Part shown: positions 17,645 through 27,897 of the stretch, one piece after another
Layout of the letters: each line of letters starts with the position of its first letter
How positions within the stretch are numbered: the first letter of the stretch is position 1
Assembly (NCBI RefSeq): GCF_001553345.1
Contig: NZ_KQ960771.1
Span: 430,759-494,758, forward strand
DNA from: Veillonella sp. DNF00869
GTDB taxonomy: Bacteria; Bacillota; Negativicutes; Veillonellales; Veillonellaceae
DNA: 64,000 nucleotides
Direction: 5' to 3'
The notes under the pieces: model-generated
Databases searched by the model: none
The model's input: only the letters and a program-made list of their open reading frames with translations
Told to the model about the DNA's origin: nothing
Position numbers and translations under genes: made by a program

Positions 17645-18247
17645 ATGTTTATGTTATCATTAATTCAAGAATCAGGGGCTTACGAACAAGATAAAAGCAC
17701 CTTAGAGTTAGTAACCTTACAGCTCTTACAAATGATTCAGATGAAAAGCCAAACTTTATATGTGCATTCAGTACAGGTTGCCAATTATGCTGTAGCCATT
17801 GCTGCTAAAATGGGGTTGCCAAAAGGTGAAATCGAATTGATTCGCCACGCAGCGTGTTTACACGATTTAGGCTTAATTTGCTTACCTACCACTACCTTGA
17901 TGAAGTTTCCCTACTTCAACCGTCAGGAATTATCCAAATACAAGCAACATCCTGTATTTGGGGCTAGCATGATTGAAAACTATCCATGTTGCCAGCCTAT
18001 CATCCCTTACATTAAATACCATCATGAGCGTTGGGATGGCACAGGTTTTCCTAAACACTTACGAGGCGCTAATATTCCATTAGGAGCTCGCATTATTGGT
18101 ATTGCTGATTACTACGTAACAGCCATCGACCCAGCTTCAGATACAAGCCTACAACCTCGTAGCGAGATCAAACAAGAACTATTTAGACACTCTGGCACAC
18201 AATTTGATCCAGATGTGGTGAAAGCATTCATAGAAATATTAGGATAA
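17645..18247 (+). CDS. Stand-alone HD-GYP-type phosphohydrolase
   Basis: 200 residues from ATG at 17645, seven bases after GGAAGGG; a TTG two codons upstream is less likely. Metal-binding HD at residues 73-74 (ACLHDLG), HH at 126-127 (KYHHERWDG), and GARIIGIADYYVTA near 148-160. The diagnostic GYP tripeptide is GFP here (GTGFP, 132-136), so it belongs to the family but need not cleave cyclic di-GMP. No receiver or sensor domain is attached. The gene converges with comFC. Confidence 0.85.
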   Translation: MFMLSLIQESGAYEQDKSTLELVTLQLLQMIQMKSQTLYVHSVQVANYAVAIAAKMGLPKGEIELIRHAACLHDLGLICLPTTTLMKFPYFNRQELSKYKQHPVFGASMIENYPCCQPIIPYIKYHHERWDGTGFPKHLRGANIPLGARIIGIADYYVTAIDPASDTSLQPRSEIKQELFRHSGTQFDPDVVKAFIEILG

Positions 18248-18250
18248 TCA

Positions 18251-18904
18251 TTAGGCTCCACTTGCTAAAGTGAGAGCCTTTATCTTTGCTTTAGGTAAGA
18301 CAGCATGAATTGTCTCCGCTGCTTCTAGTAAAGTAGCCCCCGTAGTATAGATGTCATCTACTAGCAATACACTAAGGTCTTTATCAACATAAGTATCCAC
18401 CATAGTAGGACGAACTAAGAAATGACCTTTCATATTTTTTCGTCGTTCTTCCTTTGTCAATGTCCACATTGGTTTAGATCCATCTAATTTCAACAACAAA
18501 TCTACCCAATTCCAACCTTGTTGCATAACCCAATTTTTGAATAGCACTTCCACTTGATTATAACCCCGTTGTTTCCGTTTGCTTTCACTAATGGGAATAG
18601 GTACAACAATGGTTGGTACATACTGCATATCCAAACAAGTAACTGTAAAACGTTGTAAAAAAGGAGCGGCTCCTAGAGCTCGCTCCTTTTTTCCATTAAA
18701 TTTTATATCATGTAGCATGGTTTTAATACCACCTATATAATCAGCTAGAATATATATACATTCTAAAGAAGAATGTTTCGGACCTAATATACAACGTTCA
18801 TGCATAACTGCTTGCAAACATGTATCACACCACTCACCTTGAGTATATACATCTTTACCACAATGGATACAAGTAGGTGGACACAATAGGTCCCATAATC
18901 TCAT
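18251..18904 (-). CDS. comFC: ComF-family phosphoribosyltransferase-like protein
   Basis: 217 residues. N-terminal zinc ribbon with CPPTCIHCGK and WCDTC, then a phosphoribosyltransferase-like domain ending with the PRPP-loop motif VLLVDDIYTTGATLLEA. ComFC/GntX proteins support natural transformation in competent bacteria; the enzymatic activity is not settled. Overlaps recD2 by one base (TAATG) and is the last gene of a ribF-aroQK-recD2-comFC run. Confidence 0.9.
   Translation of the reverse strand: MRLWDLLCPPTCIHCGKDVYTQGEWCDTCLQAVMHERCILGPKHSSLECIYILADYIGGIKTMLHDIKFNGKKERALGAAPFLQRFTVTCLDMQYVPTIVVPIPISESKRKQRGYNQVEVLFKNWVMQQGWNWVDLLLKLDGSKPMWTLTKEERRKNMKGHFLVRPTMVDTYVDKDLSVLLVDDIYTTGATLLEAAETIHAVLPKAKIKALTLASGA
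18253..18279 (+). terminator. Terminator after the HD-GYP gene, overlapping comFC codons
   Basis: AGGCTC-c-ACTT-loop-AAGT-ga-GAGCCT hairpin followed by TTATCTTTG. It starts six bases after the stop and lies within the last codons of the convergent comFC gene. Confidence 0.5.
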
Positions 18905-21051
18905 TAGATCGCCCCCTCTAAGCGTTCTTTAAATAATGTATATCGATAATTTGTATCTACTCGATTCACCGCTGTATCTACGGCTGTTTCGCTACCGATG
19001 AGTAACACCTTATCCTTCGCACGTGTAATCGCTGTATAGAGTAGATTTCGCTGTAACATCACATTATAGGCAGAAATAAATGGTAGAATGATACGTTCAT
19101 ATTCACTGCCCTGTGCTTTATGAACCGTAATTGCATAAGCAAGTGCCATCGTCATCATATCCTCTTCGTCAAGAGTCATCGATTTATCTGGAAATTTTAC
19201 ATGTACCTGTTTGCCAAGTATATCTGTAATTACACCAATTTCTCCATTGTACACATCTTGATCATAATTATTTTCCATTTGAATAATCTTATCTCCAATG
19301 CGATACACTGTACCATCTACTTTTAATTCTTCTTCACCGCTTCTTCTCGGATTCAATTCTTCTTGCAAATATTTAGAAATAGCCGCACTACCTATGACGC
19401 CTTTACGCATAGGACAAACGATTTGAATATCTAGGTCAGACTCTACGTACTGTAATTCCTCTCGATAATGATTAGTAACCGCTAATAGGACACTTTCCAC
19501 ATCATGAGCACTTTCAAATTGAAATTCATCACAACTCGATAAATCGGGCATCTCACCATGATTAATCGCGTAGGCATTATCGATGATTCGATTCCCCTCT
19601 TGTTGACGATATATCTGCGTTAACCCTTGATAAGGTATCACAGAACTAGTCAACATATCTCGCAAAATAAAGCCCGCACCGATAGGTGGCAATTGATCCA
19701 CATCTCCCACAAGGACCACATAAGCACTAGGTGGAATCGCCTGTATCAGGGCATAGTATAGCTCTAAATTAAGCATAGATGATTCATCAACAATAACTAC
19801 ATCTACCTCTAATGGCTCATCTTGATTCCGGGCAAAGGTATAAATAGTATTATCAAGTTCTGGCTCTAGCAAGCGATGAATAGTATAAGCCTCCATACCT
19901 GTCGCTTCCGACAAACGCTTCGTAGCTCGTCCTGTAGGCGCACAGAGGACAATACGTTTTAGGTTTCCTTGCTGAAATCCTTCTACTAAGGCTTTGATAA
20001 TAGTGGTCTTTCCTGTACCTGGACCTCCAGTGATAATAGAGAATCGATGACTAAGCGCCATATGAATAGCTTGCTTTTGCTCCACCCCTAACTCCATGGA
20101 ATGCTTAATTTCATAACTTTTGCAGAAATCATCACCATCCAATAAAGGTAGTACATCATTATCTAGGAAAGCTTCTGTGAAATCTACACTGTCTACTTCT
20201 GCTCGATACACAGTAGGGTGGTAGATATACAGTACATCGTCGTGATCTACCTGTACATAGCGCTTTGTTTCAATTAAGGTTTCTAAACGGTCTACAATCA
20301 CATCGATATACTCATCACCTAATAGATTCGACAACTGTACCATCAATTCCTCTACGGGCATACAAGAATGCCCTGAAGATCCGATCTGCTCCATGGTAAA
20401 GCGAATCCCTGCATCGATGCGCTTTGGATTATCAAAGGGAAATCCTAATTCTGCTGCAAAATGATCTACTACAGAAAAAGGCAAGTTTATATCCACCGTC
20501 AATAGGTAATAAGGATTATCTTGCAGCATTTCTATGCTTTTAGCACCGTACACTTCGTAAAGTTGGCGACTCCAACGATTACTCATATTGTATTTAGCAA
20601 AAAAATCATTAATTTCCTGCAAGACCCCTTCACCTAACAAAACCTTATACAGTTCTTGCTTTGTTCTAAGGGATATATTGGGGACTTCTAATAATTCCAT
20701 AGGATTTTCGTTTTTCAGAATCTCTAGAATAGAAATTCCAAAATAGTCCAGCAGCTTATCTAATGATTTAGGACCTAACCCTTTCACACTAAGACTTTCT
20801 AAATACCGTCTAGCACCTGCTAAGGTATCTGGCATCACACGTTGTATGCTTTGGACAGCAATCTGTTTGCCATATCTTTTATGAATTACAAACTTACCTT
20901 TAATTTCCACCTCTTCCCCTACTTTAGGAGGGGCTATATTTCCTGTACAAGTATGAGTATCTTCCTGATAATCCCGCACGATAAATATGCAGTAATCTTC
21001 TTGAGGGGACTTATAGATTACACGGTATACCGTTCCTAATACCGTTATCAT
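18904..21051 (-). CDS. recD2: RecD2-type ATP-dependent DNA helicase
   Basis: 715 residues, the length of RecD2 proteins that act without RecBC. N-terminal OB-like part (residues 1-75), helix-hairpin-helix region (SVKGLGPKSLDKLLDYFG, near 88-106), Walker A TGGPGTGKTT at 341-350, Walker B VVIVDESSM, and the C-terminal UvrD-like motif TVHKAQGSEYERIILP. It is a 5'-3' helicase of DNA repair. Overlaps the upstream fusion gene by four bases and comFC by one. Confidence 0.95.
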   Translation of the reverse strand: MITVLGTVYRVIYKSPQEDYCIFIVRDYQEDTHTCTGNIAPPKVGEEVEIKGKFVIHKRYGKQIAVQSIQRVMPDTLAGARRYLESLSVKGLGPKSLDKLLDYFGISILEILKNENPMELLEVPNISLRTKQELYKVLLGEGVLQEINDFFAKYNMSNRWSRQLYEVYGAKSIEMLQDNPYYLLTVDINLPFSVVDHFAAELGFPFDNPKRIDAGIRFTMEQIGSSGHSCMPVEELMVQLSNLLGDEYIDVIVDRLETLIETKRYVQVDHDDVLYIYHPTVYRAEVDSVDFTEAFLDNDVLPLLDGDDFCKSYEIKHSMELGVEQKQAIHMALSHRFSIITGGPGTGKTTIIKALVEGFQQGNLKRIVLCAPTGRATKRLSEATGMEAYTIHRLLEPELDNTIYTFARNQDEPLEVDVVIVDESSMLNLELYYALIQAIPPSAYVVLVGDVDQLPPIGAGFILRDMLTSSVIPYQGLTQIYRQQEGNRIIDNAYAINHGEMPDLSSCDEFQFESAHDVESVLLAVTNHYREELQYVESDLDIQIVCPMRKGVIGSAAISKYLQEELNPRRSGEEELKVDGTVYRIGDKIIQMENNYDQDVYNGEIGVITDILGKQVHVKFPDKSMTLDEEDMMTMALAYAITVHKAQGSEYERIILPFISAYNVMLQRNLLYTAITRAKDKVLLIGSETAVDTAVNRVDTNYRYTLFKERLEGAI

Positions 21052-21815
21052 AGAGATGCATTGGGCAATGCAGAAATAACAGCTTGTACCACATCTGCTA
21101 CATTGCTAATATTTTCAATTTTAATGTGACTCACACGTTCATAAATTGGTTGACGCTCTTCGTATAAGCGGAAAATATATTCAATACTTTCTTTCAATAA
21201 TGGACGAATTTCCATATCTAAATCGTCAAGGATTTGTTTTACATCTCGTTGAATCAATACCACATAACCAGATTCACGCATCAGTTCAGCTGTGGCATCA
21301 CACAATACCGTACCACCACCTGTAGCAATGACACTGGCATTTTTTTTGCTCACCAAATCTTGAATTACATTAAGTTCTAATTGGTGGAATTCTTCTTCTC
21401 CATCATGAATAATAATATTTTGAATAGATTTTCCTGTACGCTCTTGGATTTCTGTATCCACATCAAAGAACTCTAAGCCTAATGCCTGTGCTAAGGCTTT
21501 ACCAATCGTTGTTTTACCTGCTCCAGGCATACCAATTAAGAAAATATGTTGATGAACATGGTTCTTTTCATACTCTTTAGAAATACGAATTACCTCATTC
21601 ATAAACTCTTTTGCATAATCCGCTAATTCAGGGTTTTCCAATGCTTGTACAGCCGATGCAAGGATTTCTTGCTCTCTTTGTACATCATGAATTTTCATCT
21701 GATGCTCTTCTTTATATTTTGCAATATCTACCACAATACTCAAACGTTCTTCAAAGAGGCGAATCATTTCTTTATTAATAGCATCAATTTTTTGGCGATT
21801 TTCTTGTAATTTCAT
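21048..21815 (-). CDS. Chorismate mutase (AroQ class) fused to shikimate kinase
   Basis: 255 residues in two parts. Residues 1-85 are an AroQ chorismate mutase: expected active-site residues are present (R7, R24 in FEERLSIV, K35 in KYKEE, D44, R47 and E48 in HDVQREQE). Residues 90-255 are a shikimate kinase: P-loop GMPGAGKTT (95-103), FFDVDTEIQERTGKSI, GGG at 166-168, lid RPLLK and ERQPIYERVSH. Where the family has FRxxE, with Arg binding shikimate, this protein has FHQLE (H144). The mutase looks intact; the kinase may be altered or specialised. Sits between ribF and recD2. Confidence 0.85.
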   Translation of the reverse strand: MKLQENRQKIDAINKEMIRLFEERLSIVVDIAKYKEEHQMKIHDVQREQEILASAVQALENPELADYAKEFMNEVIRISKEYEKNHVHQHIFLIGMPGAGKTTIGKALAQALGLEFFDVDTEIQERTGKSIQNIIIHDGEEEFHQLELNVIQDLVSKKNASVIATGGGTVLCDATAELMRESGYVVLIQRDVKQILDDLDMEIRPLLKESIEYIFRLYEERQPIYERVSHIKIENISNVADVVQAVISALPNASL

Positions 21816-21826
21816 AGATATACTCC

Positions 21827-22768
21827 TTAGAATTTTTTATAGATAGTACTATGTAAATGCTTTAATGCAAAGGTCTTATCATCTTCCATTTGATCGATAA
21901 GGGCTTGCAGGGAATCAAACTTTACTTCTCCTCGGATAAAAGCAAGAAATTCTACCGTAGCCACTTCTCCGTATACATCATCAGAAAAATCAAATAAATG
22001 GGTTTCAAAACGATGATATTGATTCGTAAAAGTTGGATTATCTCCCATATTACCTACTGCACCATACCATTTGCCACCAATATATACTTGGTTTACATAC
22101 ACACCATCAGCTGGCGCTGCCATAGTATCTGGGAAATGAAAGTTTAATGTAGGAAACCCCAAAGTGCGCCCCCGTTGATCCCCTTTTACTACTGTGCCCG
22201 TAAATCGGTAAGGTCTACCTAGCATGGTATTAGCTAATTCAATATCACCACGTAAAATACTACTACGTATGGCAGTGCTCGATATAGGGGCATCAATCCA
22301 ATCATAACGTACCAATTCTTGATCATGGACTTCAATAGACGGATATAACTGACGAATTAACTGAGAATTACCTAACCCTTTATATCCAAAATTAAAGTTT
22401 GCACCTACCACTATTTTCAGTACATCGCGATGGGCACATAAATCATGAATAAAATCTTCTCCTGACTGCGCTACTAATTCTTGAGTCATAGGAAGCTCCA
22501 ATATATAATCAACACCCATAGCCTTTAACATATCATATCGTTCTTCTCGTTGTAACAAACGAGGTGGAATTTGTCGCGGTTGTAATATAGTAAATGGATG
22601 AGCATCGAAGGTAACAATCACAGAAACTCCATGACATGCCTTAGCGCTGTCACAGACTTCCTTAATGATTGATTGATGACCTAAATGCAGTCCATCAAAG
22701 GTTCCCATTCCATATACAATGGGCTCCTGTATCGTATCTAACTCTGATATCGTATATAAAATATTCAT
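21827..22768 (-). CDS. ribF: Bifunctional riboflavin kinase / FAD synthetase
   Basis: 313 residues, normal RibF length. N-terminal FMN adenylyltransferase domain with GMGTFDGLHLGHQSII, ISSTAIRS near residue 165, and C-terminal riboflavin kinase domain with KGDQRGRTLGFPTLNF and GVYV. Makes FMN then FAD. First gene of the run leading into the mutase-kinase fusion (11-base gap). A TATAAT lies upstream on the minus strand but its -35 is weak. No FMN riboswitch is seen in the 250-base leader region. Confidence 0.96.
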   Translation of the reverse strand: MNILYTISELDTIQEPIVYGMGTFDGLHLGHQSIIKEVCDSAKACHGVSVIVTFDAHPFTILQPRQIPPRLLQREERYDMLKAMGVDYILELPMTQELVAQSGEDFIHDLCAHRDVLKIVVGANFNFGYKGLGNSQLIRQLYPSIEVHDQELVRYDWIDAPISSTAIRSSILRGDIELANTMLGRPYRFTGTVVKGDQRGRTLGFPTLNFHFPDTMAAPADGVYVNQVYIGGKWYGAVGNMGDNPTFTNQYHRFETHLFDFSDDVYGEVATVEFLAFIRGEVKFDSLQALIDQMEDDKTFALKHLHSTIYKKF

Positions 22769-22970
22769 ATTGATCCTTATCTTTTGAAATATGAAATAGA
22801 ACTTTTATTTCGTTTACTCTTTATTATAACACAACCGAAGACTATAGAAAGTGTATACATGTATTTCTCTAAAAGAAATACAATATCACCTATACAGTTT
22901 AATTTGTAATATCCTATTCAGTATAATACACGCCATATAAGATGCTTTTCTATCAAATAGTATACACAAG

Positions 22971-23007
22971 AAAATGGTCAGGTTCCCATAAGGTTCCTGA
23001 CCATTTT
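22971..23007 (-). terminator. Terminator of the nusA-infB-truB operon
   Basis: 12-bp stem AAAATGGTCAGG/CCTGACCATTTT (22971-22982 and 22996-23007) just past truB, with T-rich sequence on both sides; it could stop transcription in either direction. The remainder of the gap to ribF is AT-rich and empty. Confidence 0.7.
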
Positions 23008-23017
23008 TATACTTACA

Positions 23018-23917
23018 TCATATGTATATATTTTTCTCTACTTTTAAAGTGTCATCCAATCGTCGCAAGATACTCATAAACCCATTCGCATCATAGGCTC
23101 TCACTAATGTATCTACTGGGATTTCATCTGGCGACACACAGAAAGTTCCATTCGGTTTGACTGTATGAATTGGAACTTGTTTCCCTTGCACCAAGCGTGT
23201 TCGATTAATATCATTGATATACACCGCTGGCAAGTGCGTTAACAAAGTATCTACTGGCTGTACAGCTTGTTCCACCAGTGTTTCTAGTTCTTCGATGGTC
23301 ACAGACTGTTCAATGTTGCATTGTCCTACCGCGGTACGGCATAGTTGTGTCATCATACCACATAGATCCAATCGCTGACATATATCCCGTAACAAAGCAC
23401 GCACATAAGTGCCCGCAGAACACCGTACACGAATAGTAAAGAATGGAAATGCATAGGCTAGTAACTCGATGTCATGGATATGAATCAAACGAGATGGCAG
23501 TTCAAATTCTACTCCTGCACGGGCTAAATCATAAGCACGTTGCCCATTGATTTTGATAGCAGAATACTTGGATGGTCGCTGTTCAATCGAACCTTGGAAG
23601 GACTGCACTGCTTGTTCTAGTTCACCCCAACTAGGAGCCTCAATACTATCTAAAGTACGTAATATATTCCCTGTGCTATCTTCTGTATCTGTTTCCACGC
23701 CAAATTTGCATTCCGCCACATAGGTTTTCCCGATGGACTCTGTGTACTCGATGGCACGAGCGGCTTTTCCGACAAAGATAGGTAGCACTCCATACGCCAA
23801 TGGATCCAAGGTACCACTATGACCGATACGGCGCTCTTTCAAAATACGTCGACAAATACCGATCGCATCATGGCTCGTGATACCTGGTGGCTTGATCAAA
23901 GAAATAACACCATCCAT
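23018..23917 (-). CDS. truB: tRNA pseudouridine-55 synthase
   Basis: 299 residues. Makes pseudouridine 55 in the tRNA T-loop. N-terminal GVISLIKPPGITSHDAI and catalytic Asp in RIGHSGTLDPLAYGVLP; C-terminal PUA-like part. Overlaps nrnA by one base (TAATG). Last gene of the operon before the terminator. Confidence 0.96.
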   Translation of the reverse strand: MDGVISLIKPPGITSHDAIGICRRILKERRIGHSGTLDPLAYGVLPIFVGKAARAIEYTESIGKTYVAECKFGVETDTEDSTGNILRTLDSIEAPSWGELEQAVQSFQGSIEQRPSKYSAIKINGQRAYDLARAGVEFELPSRLIHIHDIELLAYAFPFFTIRVRCSAGTYVRALLRDICQRLDLCGMMTQLCRTAVGQCNIEQSVTIEELETLVEQAVQPVDTLLTHLPAVYINDINRTRLVQGKQVPIHTVKPNGTFCVSPDEIPVDTLVRAYDANGFMSILRRLDDTLKVEKNIYI

Positions 23918-24858
23918 TAATCAATCACCGCTAAGATTTGTTCTAATGCTTCGTGGATAGGACTTTCGATAGAGCAGCCAGCTGCTCGAATATGCCCACC
24001 ACCGCCAAAGTTACTAGCAATTTGGTTTGCATCTCGCACTTTACTGCGAATGCTAGCACGAGTTACCGTCTCTGTTTTCGCTTTTAAAACGATAGCTACA
24101 TCCACACCTTTGATATTTCGAATCATGTCCACAAATCCATCGGTATCATCCCCAATGCGCTCCATCAGCGGTAATGTCAAGCACATGGATACCACTTGTC
24201 CTTCATGGTGAAAGGACACATTATCTAAGACTTGTTTCATCACCTCGATACGCCCTGGTTCTACCATTTCTATAGCTTCAGAAATCACATGTGGTTGCGC
24301 TCCTGCTTGTAAACATAGACCTGCCATCTCCATCGTATGTGCTGTTGTATTAGAGAATTTAAAGAACCCTGTATCTGTACCCATAGCCATGTACAAAGCT
24401 TGTCCCATCGATTGAGTGATTTCCCAATTCCATATCTTACATAGGTACGCCACGGTTTCTCCAGTAGAAGAAAAATCAGGACGTAAATATAAGCCGTCTG
24501 CAAATTCTGTATTAGAAATATGATGGTCTATATTAAAAGTAGGTGCACTCACTCGTACACCTACTTCTCCAATTCGTTCAAATGTGCTAGCGTCCAAAAT
24601 GAGTAGCATATCCGATGTATAACCGCTTTCTAAACTTTCAATAGGCTCAATCTTAGAGCATAGAGGAAGAAAAGAAAACTTTTCAGGAATCACATCATCT
24701 ACTACCATGCGAACAGCTTTCCCTTGGGCCACCAAGGCTTCATACATAGCGAGCATGGAACCAATAGCATCTCCATCAGGACTAACATGAACAGTAAGAA
24801 GAATAGAATGGGCTGTATCAATCGATGTTTTTAGTTGATCAATACTAATTTTTGCCAT
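23917..24858 (-). CDS. nrnA: DHH-family nanoRNase / pAp phosphatase
   Basis: 313 residues with the two-domain DHH-DHHA1 layout: VSPDGDAIGSMLA near residue 27, NIDHHISN (the DHH motif), MGTDTGFFKFSN, and the C-terminal GGGGHIRAAG substrate motif. Degrades 2-5 nt RNA and pAp. Its place between rbfA and truB is the classical Firmicute order. Overlaps both neighbours by one base. Confidence 0.94.
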   Translation of the reverse strand: MAKISIDQLKTSIDTAHSILLTVHVSPDGDAIGSMLAMYEALVAQGKAVRMVVDDVIPEKFSFLPLCSKIEPIESLESGYTSDMLLILDASTFERIGEVGVRVSAPTFNIDHHISNTEFADGLYLRPDFSSTGETVAYLCKIWNWEITQSMGQALYMAMGTDTGFFKFSNTTAHTMEMAGLCLQAGAQPHVISEAIEMVEPGRIEVMKQVLDNVSFHHEGQVVSMCLTLPLMERIGDDTDGFVDMIRNIKGVDVAIVLKAKTETVTRASIRSKVRDANQIASNFGGGGHIRAAGCSIESPIHEALEQILAVID

Positions 24859-25208
24859 TATTGTTCCTCTTGTTTAATAGAATTTAATAATCCTTCGATG
24901 TGCATGCTGTAATCTAAGGATGTATCTGCATCAAAGGCAATGCTAGGAATATGGCGCAATTGAAGCACCTTTCCTAGTTCAGAGCGGAAGTAGCCAGCGC
25001 TTCTGCGCAAAGTCTCTAAGGACTGTTGTTTCTCCGCTTCACTGCCGAATAAGCTTACATAAATCGTAGCTTCTCGCAAATCGCCAGTAACACGCACATC
25101 GGTAACAGTGACAAATCCAATGCGAGGGTCTTTCAACCCGCGCAATAAGATTTGACTTGCTTCTTGTTTAATAAACTCTTGTAATTTTCGTACACGAACT
25201 TCACTCAT
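24858..25208 (-). CDS. rbfA: Ribosome-binding factor A
   Basis: 116 residues with a KH-like fold: VRKLQEFIKQEASQILLRGL, DPRIGFVTVTDVRVTGDLR and RHIPSIAFDADTSLDYS. Helps mature the 30S subunit 16S 5' end. Lies ten bases after infB and overlaps nrnA by one base. Confidence 0.96.
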   Translation of the reverse strand: MSEVRVRKLQEFIKQEASQILLRGLKDPRIGFVTVTDVRVTGDLREATIYVSLFGSEAEKQQSLETLRRSAGYFRSELGKVLQLRHIPSIAFDADTSLDYSMHIEGLLNSIKQEEQ

Positions 25209-25217
25209 GGATACCTC

Positions 25218-27884
25218 CTATACTTCTGGGGCAATTTCTTCCATTTTGTACGCTTCGATCACGTCGCCTTCTTTCACATCACGGTAACGTTCTAAGGAGA
25301 TACCACACTCAAAGCTGGTAGCTACTTCTTTCACTTCATCTTTGAAACGGCGTAAGGAATCGATATGCCCTTCATGGATAACGATACCATCACGGATTAA
25401 GCGAATTTCAGAGTTATTCGTGATTTTACCTTCTGTTACATAGGAACCCGCAACGATAGCTTTCGGCGTAGAAATTACTTGACGAACTTCTGCACGGCCT
25501 AAGATAACTTCTTTAAATTCAGGAGTTAACATACCACGCATAGCGGCTTCGATTTCATTGATGGCATCGTAGATGACACGGTATGTACGAAGGTCAACAC
25601 TTTCTTTTTCTGCTTCTTTACGTACATTCGCATCTGGACGCACGTTAAAGCCGATAATAATCGCACCCGATGCAGAGGCTAACATCACATCAGATTCGTT
25701 GATGGCACCTACTGCACTGTGGATAATGTTGATGCGTACTTCTGGGTTTTTAATGCCCTCTAAGGATTGACGTAATGCTTCTACAGAACCTTGTACGTCA
25801 CCTTTGATAATAATATTTAAGTCTTTCAATTCCCCTTGTTGCATTTGGTTAAACAAATCATCAAGAGTGACTTTTGTTTTCGCATTCATTTCAGTAATGC
25901 GTTGTTTTTCAATACGTTTTTCTGCAATGGAACGAGCTTCGTTGTCATCTACAGCGAATATCACTTCACCAGCCTGTGGCACATCAGATAAACCTAAAAT
26001 TTCCACAGGCATAGATGGACGAGCCACTTTTACTTTTTCTCCACGTTCATTCGTCATAGCACGTACTTTACCGTAGGCTACACCGGCAAGGATCGTTTCC
26101 CCTACACGTAAGGAACCTTTTTGTACCAACACTGTACATACAGGACCACGGCCTTTATCCAATTGGGCTTCGATAACGATACCTTGTGCCTTACGGTTAG
26201 GGTTCGCCTTCAATTCTTGTACTTCTGCTACCAACAAGATAGTTTCCAATAGGTCTTCAATACCTTGACGTTGTTTAGCAGATACGGGAACCATGATGGT
26301 ATCACCGCCCCATTCTTCTGGCAACAAACCATGTTCAGACAGTTGTTGTTTTACATGGTCAGGGTTCGCACCTGGTTTATCCATTTTATTGATGGCTACG
26401 ATAATTGGCACCTCTGCAGATTTAGCATGGTTGATAGCCTCAATAGTTTGTGGCATAACACCATCATCAGCAGCTACCACAAGGACTGCGATATCCGTGG
26501 ACTGAGCACCACGCAAACGCATCGCTGTGAAAGCTTCATGGCCTGGTGTATCAAGGAATGTAATTTTATTACCTTCATAGCGAACTTGGTAGGCACCGAT
26601 ATGCTGCGTAATACCACCTGCTTCAGAAGCTGTTACATTGGTAGAACGAATCACATCCAACAAAGATGTTTTACCATGGTCAACATGACCCATGATGGTA
26701 ACAACTGGTGGACGAGCTTGTAAGCTTTCTGGGCTATCCTCGATTTCGATGATTTCTGTAGGATCTTGTTCAGGTTCTACTTCTACTACTTCCACGCCGA
26801 AATCTTCTGCTAATACCATAGCGGTTTCCACATCAATTTCTTGGTTGATGGTAGCCATAACACCTAACATCATCAATTTTTTGATGATTTCAGATACTTC
26901 ACGGCCCATTTTTTCAGCCAATTCTTTAACAGTTAATGGCCCAGATAGTTCGATAGACGTAGCGATGGCTGCTTCAGCCTTACGACGTTCTTCTTCTTTT
27001 TGTTTGATGTGTTGCTCATTACGTTGCTTAACCTTATTTTTATTTTTTTGCAACGCAGAAGATACTAAGGATTGAGTACGTTCGCCTTTTTTACCTTTTT
27101 TATCTTTTTTATTGCGACGCTCGCTACGATTTTCATTGCGATGTTCAGATTCAAAACGACGATTTTCTTTTTGACGATCCACTTCACGGCTCGCTTGACG
27201 ATCACGACCTTCGGTTTTCACAGTAAGAGCTGGATCCACTTGTGGAATCTCTAAGCGGCGTTCACGACGTGGTCCATCATTGCGACGATCATTATTACGA
27301 TCATTATTACGATCGTTACTACGATTGTTGTTGCGATCATGATTGCGGTCATTATTGCGGTCGAATCTGCCACCGTTGTTAGGACGATTACCACCATTAC
27401 GATTGTCTTGACGTTGATCATTGCGACCTTCTGGACGACGACCATCACGGCTTTGACCATTTCGTTGGTTAGAACGATTGTCTCCACGGTCATTTCTATC
27501 ATTGCGATGATCTCGTTGACCATTATTTTTACCATCACGATTGAATGGGCGGTCACGCTTTTCACCACGGTCATTACGGTCTCCACGATCGTTACGATCA
27601 TTGCGATTATTTCTATCTTGTTTAGGTCCACGTCTTTCGCCATCTTCATTGCGACGGTATTCGTGTACTTTCTTTTGCGGTGCTTGTTGAGTTGCTTTTG
27701 GCGCTTCACTTTGTGCTTGTTTAGCGCCACCAGCTAACGATTGTTTAATCATAGATACTTGTGAATCCTCCACTGTACTCATATGGCTTTTCACTTCTAC
27801 ATTGTGCTTTTTTAAAGCATCAATCACTACTTTATTTTCTACACCTAGGTCTTTTGCTACTTCATATACTCTTTTTTTGGACAT
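25218..27884 (-). CDS. infB: Translation initiation factor IF-2 with long Arg/Asn/Asp-rich N-terminal region
   Basis: 888 residues. Residues 1-50 are an IF2_N helical domain ([16 protein letters not shown]). Residues about 76-262 are low complexity, built of [10 protein letters not shown] and NNDR repeats ending in a Lys-rich stretch. A second IF2_N domain ([16 protein letters not shown], 318-334) leads into the GTPase: GHVDHGKT at 399-406, [12 protein letters not shown]. Domains II-IV with the fMet-tRNA-binding end follow. The core is normal; the disordered basic segment is the only unusual part. Confidence 0.97.
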   Translation of the reverse strand: MSKKRVYEVAKDLGVENKVVIDALKKHNVEVKSHMSTVEDSQVSMIKQSLAGGAKQAQSEAPKATQQAPQKKVHEYRRNEDGERRGPKQDRNNRNDRNDRGDRNDRGEKRDRPFNRDGKNNGQRDHRNDRNDRGDNRSNQRNGQSRDGRRPEGRNDQRQDNRNGGNRPNNGGRFDRNNDRNHDRNNNRSNDRNNDRNNDRRNDGPRRERRLEIPQVDPALTVKTEGRDRQASREVDRQKENRRFESEHRNENRSERRNKKDKKGKKGERTQSLVSSALQKNKNKVKQRNEQHIKQKEEERRKAEAAIATSIELSGPLTVKELAEKMGREVSEIIKKLMMLGVMATINQEIDVETAMVLAEDFGVEVVEVEPEQDPTEIIEIEDSPESLQARPPVVTIMGHVDHGKTSLLDVIRSTNVTASEAGGITQHIGAYQVRYEGNKITFLDTPGHEAFTAMRLRGAQSTDIAVLVVAADDGVMPQTIEAINHAKSAEVPIIVAINKMDKPGANPDHVKQQLSEHGLLPEEWGGDTIMVPVSAKQRQGIEDLLETILLVAEVQELKANPNRKAQGIVIEAQLDKGRGPVCTVLVQKGSLRVGETILAGVAYGKVRAMTNERGEKVKVARPSMPVEILGLSDVPQAGEVIFAVDDNEARSIAEKRIEKQRITEMNAKTKVTLDDLFNQMQQGELKDLNIIIKGDVQGSVEALRQSLEGIKNPEVRINIIHSAVGAINESDVMLASASGAIIIGFNVRPDANVRKEAEKESVDLRTYRVIYDAINEIEAAMRGMLTPEFKEVILGRAEVRQVISTPKAIVAGSYVTEGKITNNSEIRLIRDGIVIHEGHIDSLRRFKDEVKEVATSFECGISLERYRDVKEGDVIEAYKMEEIAPEV
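27099..27661 (-). repeat. Degenerate tandem repeat coding the disordered part of IF-2
   Basis: The DNA is an irregular array of short units reading CGTAATGAT/CGCAATGAC-like on the coding strand, which translate as RND or RNN. It creates long spurious open frames on both strands and is a likely site of length variation between strains. Confidence 0.7.
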
Positions 27885-27897
27885 CTACATTCCCCCT

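Noticed and set aside
27251..27737. Long open frames on both strands within infB
   Set aside because: Products of the RND-coding repeat read in other frames; repetitive Val/Met/Ile/Thr composition, no start signals.
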